Part shown: positions 55,401-64,000 of the stretch, one piece after another
Layout of the letters: the number at the start of each line of letters is the position of its first letter
Numbering within the stretch: position 1 is the first letter of the stretch
Assembly (NCBI GenBank): GCA_023374025.1
Contig: SIJG01000077.1
Span: 564,565 to 628,564 of the forward strand
Source of the DNA: Heterodera schachtii
Lineage: Eukaryota; Nematoda; Chromadorea; Rhabditida; Heteroderidae
Direction of reading: 5' to 3'
Length of the DNA stretch: 64,000 nt
Notes under the pieces: generated by a model
The model's database searches: none
Told to the model about the DNA's origin: nothing
Seen by the model: only the letters and a program-made list of their open reading frames with translations
Position numbers and translations under genes: made by a program

Positions 55401-56465
55401 CAATTTCAATGGAAATTGAAAATTTGTCGGAATTTGCGCGAGAAGTGGTTTTGAGTGAACGTGAAAGTGAATCTGTCACGTACATAAAGGGATTGCCATG
55501 GAAAATATGGGCAAAAATAAGTCAGAGGACGGAAAGCACTGACAATAATGAGAAATGCTTGGGCATTTTCCTTTTGTGTGCCGCTCGAAAAGAAGGTGCA
55601 AATTAACTGTTAATTGGTAATTAGGGCCGCGATTTTTAGTGAATAAGTATTTTTTGCTCACAAATCAATTGTTTTGAAGAAAGAAGCTCAAAAAAACATT
55701 TATGCGTTGAAATTTTCGATTCTGATGTCACTATCCGTCACTAGGCATCACTATTTTGGCGATCGTTGCTAAAATAGTTAAAAATCACTATTTTGGCGTT
55801 TTGTCACTATTTTTTCACTATATCGAACTAAAAAATTTCAAAAAATACACCCCCTAAGAATTGCAAAATTCTCAAAAATTCTTCCCCCAAATTTTTTTTC
55901 TTGACAAAATTTTTGATTAAAAATGTCAATATTTGCTAAGAAAATATTAGAAAGAAAATGTACTTCATTGCAACTGCAACTAGTGAATAAAAATTTTTTT
56001 TACCCAATTTTTTGCTGAAAATTATGTCACTATTCGTCAATATTTATACTTTTTGCCACTATTTTGGCATTTTTACTCACTATTTTAGTTAACTATTTCA
56101 AGATTTTTCGTCACGAAAAGTCGCGGCATTACTGATAATAAATAATATTTTATTTTTTAGACAAAAATTGGACTTGCAAATGTTCGGCAACTGTTCGAAT
56201 TGTCTCGCAAATGATAGGTGTGGCTGATATGACGAGAGAATTCAGCGAAGAAAGAACTTTCAACAGCGAAACGATCAACTGGGGATTCCCTGATTTCATT
56301 TCATTTGCTGTGAGTCACAATTAAACATTCCCTTAATTGGTCTAATTATGGACAATTAAGGAATTGATGGAACCGTTAAATGGCTTTTTCGACAAAGGCG
56401 AGGACAAATTGACATTGGCCATAGATGTCACAGTGAAAGAAGCAAAAACGGAGGACAAATCATAA
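52434..56465 (+). CDS. BTB-BACK protein with two MATH-like domains
   Basis: Eleven exons: 52434-52505, 52620-52713, 53426-53554, 53605-53714, 53799-53951, 54014-54152, 54200-54523, 55081-55223, 55274-55595, 56161-56309 and 56361-56465; joined, 579 residues. BTB: STGEHADVYFLVGDGDGKE, PAHKLILRSASEVFEAMF, VEVPDVEAAAFKVMLSFIYT. BACK: LRNVFLAYAQARLFDLEDFA, then LRWADAKCRQN. Two MATH-like domains follow, each with GTISMEIE-LSEFARE, a YIKGL-WKI block, KNW-C-CSA, and an ELMEP segment. BTB proteins dimerise and recruit Cullin-3; MATH would bind substrates, so a ubiquitin-ligase adaptor role is the natural inference. The family is often expanded in cyst nematodes. Oddities: intron 1 needs a GC donor (AAAGAG then GCGAGT); the acceptor before exon 6 reads TTTTTCG where AG is needed, and no other AG lies in that intron; introns 2, 7 and 9 carry repeats. 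The acceptor change may make this a recent pseudogene. The start at 52,434 is the first ATG of the BTB frame. Confidence 0.85.
53055..53130 (-). tRNA. tRNA-like sequence, probably a pseudogene
   Basis: On the minus strand GCGCCCGTAGCTCAGTTGGG (acceptor strand, D-arm with A-box) and GGTTCGAGTCCCACCCGGGC (T-arm with perfect B-box). D stem GCTC/GAGC pairs and the T loop TTCGAGT is canonical. The anticodon stem does not pair, the T stem has one mismatch, and the acceptor stem needs a one-base shift. It therefore looks like a decayed tRNA inside intron 2 of the BTB gene. The anticodon cannot be read reliably. Confidence 0.5.
53255..53425. repeat. Minisatellite derived from a 3' splice site
   Basis: About six units of roughly 29-32 bp, type ATTTTGAATTAGCCTCTGCT followed by AATTACCCC. 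The last unit forms the acceptor (TTTGAATTAG) and first codons (CCTCTGCTAAT) of exon 3 of the BTB gene. The earlier units are near copies and each contributes an AG in a similar context, so several candidate 3' splice sites precede the real one. Confidence 0.85.
54543..55043. mobile_element. hAT-like MITE (ATATGTA family), 8-bp target duplication, in BTB-gene intron
   Basis: Ends TAGGGTTGGCAAAAATATGT and, as reverse complement of the right end, TAGGGCAGGCAATTTTATGT: imperfect inverted repeats. The target duplication AAGATGAT lies at 54,535-54,542 and 55,044-55,051. The 501-bp body holds AAATATGTA words and no protein. The donor of the host intron (GAAG then GTGAAC) lies 19 bp before the element and the acceptor TTCAG 37 bp after it, so splicing is probably preserved. 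Confidence 0.93.
55615..56135. repeat. Element in BTB-gene intron with GCCGCGA ends
   Basis: Left edge AGGGCCGCGATTTTTAGTG; right edge GTCACGAAAAGTCGCGGCAT, forming short inverted ends (GCCGCGATTTT against AAAAGTCGCGGC). The interior is made of TCACTATTTTGGCG-type words shared with 26.96-27.37 kb. No target duplication could be fixed. It fills the second MATH intron at the position equivalent to the other MITE. Confidence 0.6.
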
Positions 56466-56479
56466 ACAATTTGCTATTT

Positions 56480-57640
56480 GCTGATTGAAACTACCCGTCA
56501 ATGTATTATCATTTTATGTTGTTGAGTTTAAAATCCTTTCTTAAAAATTGAAACCAGAACATTAAATTATGTCGTTCTTAAATATGTATTAAAATTCTTA
56601 TTTAAAAATGTGTGTAGAAAAAATAAAATAAAAATTCATTTTTGAAATTCAATTTAAAAATATTTGAAGAAATTGCCTTAGGCTAAAGGCGGAGGTGCAA
56701 TTTTTACAGTAGCATAGCACTAAAACATTGAAAAAAAGATTCAAATAAATAAATAATTTTTCTTTTGGTATTTTGCCTTTAATAAAAAAAAAAAAGAAAG
56801 ACATTTAAATATTTTAAGGGTATACTTTTTCAAAATTTCTTCAAATTCGCGAAATGCAAAGTAAAAAGTAAGGAATGCGTGTATGCGTTCCTTGTTTAGG
56901 ATATTTGCGCTTATTTGAAAATATTCTGAAATAAAAATGGGTAATCACGAAATAAATAATAATAATAAATAATAATTCTCAACCATGAGAAAAATTAATT
57001 TACATGTTGCCATAATTTAATCCAAATATGTTATAAATTCAAAAATTTGTCAAATTTCCTTTGATTATTTTTCCATTTTTAAATGCTCATTTCCAAGGAC
57101 GTCCTTGGCATCCAAGGACATTTTTTATTTCCAGGGAAGAGAGTCAAATTCCAATGACGTCCTTGGCATCCAAGGACGAATACGAGCCCTGATTTATAAC
57201 AATTCAACAAAATTTTATTAAACACCGTCTTGGTTTTTGAATCAAAAACTCAAACTGAAATTTACTTTAGTAAATGGAAACACATTTCTGAAAAATAACA
57301 ACATAAATGATAAGATATAAAATGATGATACCAATCAGAAAGTGCATTTTGTTTATGATTTGTCCTCCGTTTTTGCTTCTTTCACTGTGTGACATCAATT
57401 GCCAATGTCAATTTGAGTCTCGGCGATTGGGAAGAAGAATTGGTGAGATAGAATTCCGATGATTGTAATGACGGAGAATTAAGTTCCAGTGATTGGAATG
57501 CCAAGGATTGTTTAAGAAATGCCAAGAAATAAAAGACCAGTAGAATGTTTAAAATATCGTGCCATAAGAAAATGCCAAGAGCAGGGTGCGAGGCCGCGAA
57601 GCGGTCGAGCCATAATAGTCGTTTTTATCATTCATAATCG
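56480..57640. other. 3' flank of the BTB gene with repeat fragments
   Basis: A perfect 16-bp palindrome CCAAGGACGTCCTTGG at about 57,096, with CATCCAAGGACA beside it and a second partial copy at about 57,150. Positions 57,360-57,415 are an inverted copy of the last BTB-gene exon (matching 56,408-56,465). No independent gene seen; the frame at 57,519-57,722 covers the start of the next foldback. Confidence 0.5.
57360..57415 (-). pseudogene. Inverted fragment of the last BTB-gene exon
   Basis: GATTTGTCCTCCGTTTTTGC through GACATCAATTGCCAATGTC is the reverse complement of the end of exon 11, with a few substitutions. It lies about 0.9 kb downstream in opposite orientation, so a local inverted duplication or gene conversion has occurred. 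Confidence 0.8.
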
Positions 57641-57646
57641 GAACCG

Positions 57647-58042
57647 CTCAGTTGGGCCGTCACGGTTGGGCCGGCACAGTTGGGCCGGCACGGTTGGGCC
57701 CCAGCATGCTTTTCCACTATAGCTTTTTTCTTAGTAATCCAAATCCAACAATCTTGGTATCATTCGAAAGCTCTTAATATGCTTTATTTGCCTTACTAAA
57801 AAAGAAAAAAAAATTTTAAGCCTGGAAAAAATTTATTAAGAAAAAAGTTCATTTGCAATTTTCATAATATAACTTTTTTGGCTTAATTGTCTAATCGCTA
57901 AGCAATAGCTTAGAAAAAGCTTATAAACATGTTAAGCTTTCGAATGCTACCAAGTTTATTGGATTTGGATGACAAAGAAAAAAGTTATAGAAAGTTATAT
58001 TGGAAAAATATGGTCGGGACCAACGTACCGGCCCAACTGAGG
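57647..58042. mobile_element. Foldback element with CTCAGTTGGGCC ends
   Basis: Ends CTCAGTTGGGCC and GGCCCAACTGAG are perfect 12-bp inverted repeats. The left end has four GGTTGGGCC/AGTTGGGCC units. The body is a long imperfect palindrome (CCAAATCCAACAATCTTGGT on the left; ACCAAGTTTATTGGATTTGG on the right). About 395 bp, non-coding. Related halves or copies at 4.9-5.3, 30.2, 31.6, 2.2 and 63.8 kb. No target duplication found. Confidence 0.85.
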
Positions 58043-58541
58043 TAGCCCGTTCATATTCTACAACACAATCGTACTGCCTAGCGGGGGGCGCCGAAGGCGC
58101 TAACCCCGCTAGTTTTATATAATAAAATGTGAAATCGTTGGCATAAAATAACTCAAAATTCCAACATTTAATGGATGAATTAAAATTGCCAAAATTATTC
58201 TTACTTTAAATACCTAAAAAAGCGTATTGAAAATGGAAACAAATAGACTACAAATTCTGTTGCTGATCTGCTGATGGGGATGAGATGGACACAAATAATT
58301 TACGGCAAAATGATGACCATAAAAAAGATTAAAACCCAATAGGAGATGCTTTATTTTTTGAAAATTTTTCAGTCATCATCCTAGGGTAGTTTTTTCCTTT
58401 TTATAAGTATTAATGATTTTCTCAAAGTCTCAAAAATCCTCGGGAAAAGAGGGTAAGCATTTTGCTCAAATAAAAATTGCAATAAAAAAAGATTGGAAAT
58501 GAGCAAATTCAATTCAAATAATGTGGGTTAATACTAATGAC

Positions 58542-59174
58542 TAGGGTTATAAGTTGGATGCACTAAAAAATGCCAAATATGCGCATAAAACTAAAAATCC
58601 CCCAAATATGCCCTAAAAACCCGAAAAATGCCCAAATATGCACTAAAATATGCCTTAATAAACTGCCAAAAATGGCTTTTAACCCTCAAAAAATGCCAAA
58701 AATTGTGTATAAATTAAGAATTGACTTTTAAAACACCAAAATAGAGTATTTTTTAGACAATTGCAAAAATATTTAGTTTCCAAATTTATAGCTTTTTATT
58801 ATATGCTAAAACAAAATTACATTTTTATATACATAAATTTTTTTCCAAAAGTTCTTACAAAAATTTAATTTTTTTTTCGATTTTAAGGGTGTATTTTTAA
58901 AAAAATTCCAAAAAGTCGATCCTTAGGGGTGTATTTTTCGCTTTTTTCGCATTTTTCTTATGAAAATTTGCCAAAAATGACCGAAATATGCTCTCAAAAC
59001 GCAAAAATGGCCAAATATGCATTTATTCTCGAAAACCCCCAAAATATGCTTTTATATGCACTAAAAACCTTCAACAAATCAAAAAATTTTAACGCAGAAA
59101 TGCTATTTTTGAGCCCCTTTCTTCATAGCATATGCGCAGAAAAAATATGCAAAATAATACAACTTATAACCCTA
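58542..59174. mobile_element. hAT-like non-autonomous element, 8-bp target duplication CTAATGAC
   Basis: Ends TAGGGTTATAAGTTG and CAACTTATAACCCTA are perfect 15-bp inverted repeats. Target duplication CTAATGAC at 58,534-58,541 and 59,175-59,182. The body contains AAATATGC and CCAAATATGC words, giving the 'ATGC' version of the ATATGTA family. A relic of the same family is at 13,975-14,280. No transposase. Confidence 0.95.
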
Positions 59175-59182
59175 CTAATGAC

Positions 59183-60510
59183 TAGGGAACGGATTTTTAG
59201 TTTTTTAACTATTTTTTCTGCGGCTTTATTTCGACTAGAAATGCACGAAAAACACATTTTCAGCTCGGAAATTCTTCATTTTAACGCCAAGCAGCCCATT
59301 TTGGGCGGAGTTACGGCTAAAGCCGACCGATCCGTCGGTGGCCGTCCGTCCGTTTGCGGCGGCCCCGCCCCAATTTCCCAGCAAATTGTCCGCTGCTTTT
59401 TACACAGAAATTGGCTTTTTGAATACTACCAACAGTGGTGAATCACTTTTTTGCCCATCTCCAACTGCTGCTGATAAAATAGTGATTAGAAAAATATTCG
59501 CTTTCCCGAGATGAACGGAAATAGTAAAATAGAGGAATAAATTAAAAAATTATTTTAATGTAAAATCATTTTGTTTACTATTGATTTATAAAAAAAATAT
59601 ATTTATTTAAACTAATTTTGGTTTAGTATTGAATTGATTTACAATAAAAATTAAATATAAATTTTAGGGAACGGTTACGGTAAAAGTCGGACATTTCGGT
59701 TAAGTTTTTTGATAATTGACAGATAAACGTGAATGTATGTGTATTTTAATAAATGAGAGCCAAACGCGGAGCTCCATAAACGGTGTAATGGTCAAAAACG
59801 GTATTTTGTTACGGTTTTAAAAAAAAATTTTTAATTCGATTTTGTTTATTTTTCATTATTTTTTAAATTACTTCTCTGCCATATTGTTTGTTTAATTTTT
59901 AAAAGTAAAAAGCGCCAGTGGCACTGATTTGTATTGATACTTTTAAATTTAATATTTTCCCAATTGCATAAGCAATTTAAAGGACTTTCACTGCGATTCA
60001 TGAAAACACTTCCTTATTTAAAAATCCCAAAATCTTCCTTTTATACGGTACCACAAATATTGGTATTTTTGCCTATCATTTAATAAAAAATCTGTGTCAT
60101 TTCTAGTAAAAATTTCTGAGTCTAATGATACCAAGAATATTCTAAAAAGCAGACGAAAAACGAAAACTTGAAGGAACGGTTTAATGGGTTTTTTTTATTA
60201 TTTTACCTTTTATAAATTTATTTCACGCTTATTTAAAAAAAGAAATTTATATACAAAACAACCCTAGTTTACTGCATTACATAATTACTATTTACTAGGG
60301 ACCGGATTTATATGGATTCCCTATTTTATTTTTTTTGCATACTTATTTTTTATTTGTTTATTTATCGAGCAAACCAAAGGCACATTAGTGCTCTTACATG
60401 GTGCCAAAAAAACAAACAAACAAAGAAAATTGATCAAATAAAAATACAAAATGAATATCGTAATAAAAATAAATAAATAAATCAAATTTTATAAATTCAC
60501 AGGCGATTAT
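59183..60510. other. Gene-free stretch with a GC-rich island
   Basis: Directly after the target duplication is TAGGGAACGGATTTTTAG, and AGGGAACGGTTACGG recurs at 59,667; these may be termini of a further element. A GC-rich patch (59,300-59,385, CGGCGGCCCCGCCCC) has no conserved frame. Otherwise AT-rich. Confidence 0.4.
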
Positions 60511-60519
60511 ATAAAATAT

Positions 60520-60990
60520 AAGTATGGCACATGAATATTCCTACTCAGAACAAAGATATGCGTTTCATACCATTCTATTAATATGTTCTGAAAACGTAAG
60601 TTCCGAGTCAATTATAATGCCCAAGTCACGAAATCCGATTCCGAAATCTTTTTTGAGTTAATAAAATATTCTTTTTTCATATTATTTGTCCTTAAGTATA
60701 AAATAAAACATTTTTCAGTTGAAATTTCTTACCAATTTATTTTTGACCATTTTTCTAAGCCTCAATTGCTTTATTCAACTGATTTGAATGGTCATCATAT
60801 TCATGGGCATAATATAATTTAACATCATCTGCATACATTTTTATAACAACTGATGATGCTTCATTTGCAATAAAGGAAGACAGATCATTTATAATAATTA
60901 AAAAGAGTAATGGCCCTAAGACACTTCCCTGGGGCACTCCCGAAAATATTTTGAAACTTCTGACAATTCTTAGCCGATCTTAACTTTAAA
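60520..60990 (-). pseudogene. Non-LTR retrotransposon (LINE) reverse transcriptase relic
   Basis: On the minus strand: FSGVPQGSVLGPLLFLIIIN, then KMYADDVKLYYAHE with the catalytic YADD box, and after several stops RISDLGIIIDSELTFSEHIN. This is the order GVPQGSVLGP, YADD, LG-D-x-L-x-F-H-I of jockey/RTE-type elements. Stops lie between the blocks and the fingers and thumb regions are missing. A dead fragment, probably 5'-truncated. Confidence 0.9.
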
Positions 60991-61500
60991 ACTTCGATTT
61001 TTTAAAAAATTAGTTAAAAATAATAATTTTTTAAAAAATTTTTGCAAAAAAAGGAGAAAACCCATATTTGCAAATAATGAAAAATTCAGTAGGATAAATT
61101 ATTGCAAAACCGGAGAAATCATAATATTTGCAAATAATGAAAAATTCTGTAGGATAAATTTTTGCAAAAATAAAGAAAAACCAAAAAATTAGCCAATTAT
61201 GGAAAGATATTATTATGTAATCAGCATAAATAGTGGCATGGCATAGGCTGAAGCAATCCTCAGGGACCGGCCTTCTAGCTTTTTTCCTTTTCCGATAACA
61301 CCTTTTAGATATGCATATAATAAAAATAATTTTCTCTGTAAAATTTTGAAATTATAACGAGTTAAACATCCTAAAATTAGGCCTTTTTTAGGTTTGACAA
61401 TAAAAAAAATTACGAATTCGGGTTTAATGCATTTATTTTTACGCAATTTTAAAAAATTAAATAATTAATTTAAATTTTATTTTTTAAGACAAATAACAAA
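60991..61500. other. Upstream flank of the small secreted gene
   Basis: AT-rich, with a duplicated word AATGAAAAATTCAGTAGGATAA (61,076-61,098 and 61,136-61,158, split here for length). No promoter can be named. Confidence 0.35.
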
Positions 61501-61512
61501 GAAATCGAACTA

Positions 61513-62306
61513 ATGCATTTCTCTCTTCCTCTGGCGCTGCTCTTCGCCGTTATTTTGGCGTTGTGTAACAATTTCTGTGAGGGAATGCCAATGAGGAACA
61601 AGGATTTATTGAATAATTTGGCAAAACCTGGTTATGCGGTGCAACGAGCGCTAATAATACCCACAATAATGGGAAATCGTCAAGCTGGTCAAGAGCTTAC
61701 TCATGGTCTCCATGTACATAAAATAATTTCGGAGAATCAAAAAAATTGGGGGACTCATCTTTTTTAATAGTTCGAAAAACGAAATTCAATTTTGGGTCAA
61801 AAATGAGTCAAATTTCGATCACGACACCTCCCCAATAATTTTTCAAAATTCGACCAAAACAGAACATAAACCAAAAAAAAACCGCGAAAATTCACCAAAT
61901 CCTATTTTTCCTGTTTGAACTGCCAGACCATTTAATTAAATGTTTTTATTCAAAAATTACGTCAAAATTGTGTAATTTTAGGCGCAAGCTCAAATTTCGC
62001 CAATTATTCGGCTAACCAATTTGCTAGCAACAGTTTCAGAGCTCCAACTTTCGAACCCAATAGTGCAAACCCAAGTCAAGGATTCGGTCAAAACTCGACT
62101 TCTGGCACAGAATACCTTAATTTAGGCGCCAGCAATGGACAAAATTGTTTTTACAAACAATTTCATGCTAACAACCCTTTTGGAAGTAATCAATGCAACA
62201 AATATTTTTTATTTTTTTATTTTAAGGCAACTCTGTCTCTCGTGATGGCATTAATTATGAGCAAGCAACAGGCTCGCTCAATAGATTTGACGCTTGGTCC
62301 AGGTAG
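61513..62306 (+). CDS. Small secreted protein, three exons, 152 residues
   Basis: Exons 61,513-61,687, 61,982-62,185 and 62,227-62,306 join in phase with GT-AG introns of 294 and 41 bp, giving 152 residues. The leader MHFSLPLALLFAVILALCNN with FCEG is a clear signal peptide. The mature part starts with a short basic stretch (MRNKDLLNNLAKPGYAVQRA), then a region rich in N, S, G and F (ASSNFANYSANQFASNSFRA, FGQNSTSGTEYLNLGASNGQ), one further cysteine (NCFYKQF), and an end at SLNRFDAWSR. No domain is recognised and no repeats. Size, leader and composition fit gland-secreted proteins of plant-parasitic nematodes, but a structural secreted protein is equally possible. No defect is visible. Confidence 0.8.
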
Positions 62307-62309
62307 AAG

Positions 62310-63825
62310 AACCAGTCATGTTCAAAGATATTCAACAAATTTTAACTCCTATTTTTTTGGCATTATCTCTATGTTTTTGAATAAAAAGTAAAAATAGTGT
62401 CTAATTTATTTATAGAGCATTTGGGATTTCGTTTTTTAAATTGATAAAAAGTAAGTCATTTTTGCAAAATCTATTAAATACCGAATCGTCTTTCTAATTC
62501 TTCACCCTGCGGCAGTTTTATGAGCGGAAAACTTAAATATTTTTTTTTGAGATTAATCAGTATTTTAAAGAAGAATAGTTCTGAAATCCTGTACAAAAAA
62601 AATGATATTATTGCACAGATTGACCCAGTGAATTGTTTCCCTGGGACAATTAAAAGTGAAAAATTTTATATAAAAATACAATATTTTAAGGTAAACCTAA
62701 AAAAATTTAAAAAAAGCTCATGGCTGTGATTGTTGTAAGCTGTGAAGCAAAAGAAGACTAGAACAAATGCCTCTATCAAACACTCTTCATTTCTTTTCAA
62801 TCTCTTGCAAATTTTTTTCTGGGTTCCATTTTCATATTTTTCAATGGCTATTTATTTATTTAATTGCCTGTGTTTGTTTCCTGTTTCGCCCATTTATCCA
62901 ACTCTCTCACAACTTTCATCTAACTTTTCAATTTTCGATAAAACTTTACACGCAACATCTTATACAATTTTTAAAATTTAATTTTAACTTTTTTTGAAAT
63001 GATTAATTGTTAATATAAGAAATCTTGAATTAGACGTAAAACGACCATTTCGTTGGCTTGAACGCTTTTAAGCGAGTTTTTACTGATTCGTGTTTTTTTC
63101 TTTAAATATTATTTTCCTGGCTTGGCGCCGATACATTGTTGCCGAATCTTCGGCCCCGATACGACACTTTCCAAGCGTTTAAGGAACTATTCGGTTTTTC
63201 AAACCAATGTTTTCTCAAAGTATAAATGCCAACCAATTCTCATGACACAAATGAAAAAATTTTTCAAGAAAATTATAACAGAAGCCCTCGGCCTGAATGT
63301 ATGAATAAATACGCATATTAATGCATAAAATAGTCTTTTTCTTTCGCGCCATTCTTTTTTTTTTGCTGGTTTGAAAATGTCTGTACTGAGCTTCCAGTTT
63401 TTTCCCGACCCTAGATTTAATCCTGAGTATGTCCTGGTTTTAAAAATCTGTCCTGAATGCATTTTTCAATTCCTTTTCTGCCCACTTTTATGCAATAATT
63501 TCTTTGTAATTGAATCCATGCAATAATATACTTTTTCATATAAATAGTATTATTACTTTACGTTGATTGATTGGGTAATATTTTTTAAAATATACTGCCA
63601 GTTTATTAAAAACATTAAAATCTGGGTTGATGGTGGTTTCTAAAATTACTCAAAAGCTCCGGCAAAAATGAACTCAATTGTTTGAACATAGAATATAAAA
63701 ATTCTGCCATTTCATTATTTCTTCACCAGATTTAACAAAAAATATCTTACCAAAAAAAATAAGAAGCATCTAACAATAAAGAAAAATATCTTACCATTTT
63801 TCTTACATAAAATTTACAGCCATAC
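62310..63825. other. Gene-free AT-rich stretch
   Basis: No convincing exon. A GC-richer word CCGATACATTGTTGCCGAAT near 63,130 lies in a short open frame without recognisable motifs. Confidence 0.4.
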
Positions 63826-63835
63826 GCGGAACCGC

Positions 63836-64000
63836 TCAGTTGGGCGCCGGCACGTTTGGGCGCCAACACGTTTTTGGTTATGACTTTTTTCTTTGTCAAC
63901 CAAATCCAACATTGTTGGAATCATTCGAAATCACTACGTTCCCTATTAGCCTGCAATATTTTGAAAATTTCATTAAAGTTCAGAAAAAGTTATGGTCAGA
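63836..64000. mobile_element. Left part of a CTCAGTTGGGC foldback element, cut by window end
   Basis: Starts ACCGCTCAGTTGGGCGCC and continues with CCAAATCCAACATTGTTGGA and ATCATTCGAAAT, the same order as 57,640-57,770. The right half lies beyond the window. Confidence 0.75.

Noticed and set aside
59212..59441. GC-rich frame around 59.3 kb as a gene
   Set aside because: The GC patch is short, starts within an element and shows no conserved residues or splice signals.

Overview
The window looks like a gene-poor, repeat-dense stretch of an AT-rich nematode genome, most likely a sedentary plant-parasitic nematode of the cyst-nematode group (Globodera/Heterodera/Rotylenchulus type). The grounds are protein architectures: a SPRY gene with the tract order of the nematode SPRY/SPRYSEC class, a BTB-BACK protein followed by two MATH-like domains, several short single-copy or tandem-repeat proteins with signal peptides, short introns with GT-AG and two inferred GC-AG sites, and a high load of non-autonomous DNA transposons. 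Species and family assignment is inference; no rRNA or mitochondrial marker is present.

Layout. 0-2.5 kb: transposon debris. 2.57-3.64 kb: secreted-protein family, copy A. 5.78-10.0 kb: SPRY gene (nine exons found, first exon not found) with a foldback element in one intron. 10.3-10.8 kb: element whose inverted termini are built of short tandem repeats. 11.3-13.6 kb: broken copy B of the secreted family, a 51-bp tandem array, and an inverted fragment (copy D). 14.3-18.4 kb: a disrupted secreted-protein gene on the minus strand, interrupted in an exon by a hAT-like element, with a degenerate partial duplicate and an SF1-helicase remnant next to it. 19.0-19.3 kb: an 18-19 bp satellite. 19.76-25.7 kb: a large composite bounded by inverted termini and filled with rearranged Ty3/Gypsy-type gag, protease-like and integrase pieces. 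25.8-26.3 kb: a small element with related termini and a perfect 9-bp target duplication. 27.6-29.3 kb: copy C of the secreted family, with a second 51-bp array. 29-37 kb: mostly transposons, including two more inverted-terminal elements and a second hAT-like element. 38.9-39.9 kb: secreted protein made of three 76-residue repeats. 42.6-43.8 kb: intact four-exon membrane/secreted gene. 47.9-51.1 kb: uncertain minus-strand gene. 52.4-56.5 kb: BTB-BACK-MATH-MATH gene with three separate repeat invasions in its introns. 57-61 kb: foldbacks, a hAT-like element and a LINE reverse-transcriptase relic. 61.5-62.3 kb: intact three-exon small secreted protein.

The genes do not form a pathway. The common theme is extracellular or host-facing protein families sitting in a transposon-rich compartment. 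Four insertions have clear 8-bp target duplications and hAT-like termini. A second group of elements shares an unusual design: inverted termini made of short tandem repeats around a GTCAGTGG or GACAGTGG core. Pol III-like A/B boxes lie in the middle of three otherwise different elements. A CG-rich palindromic module recurs inside many elements.

All exon models were built by eye from splice signals, reading phase and family knowledge; boundaries in the disrupted genes are approximate.
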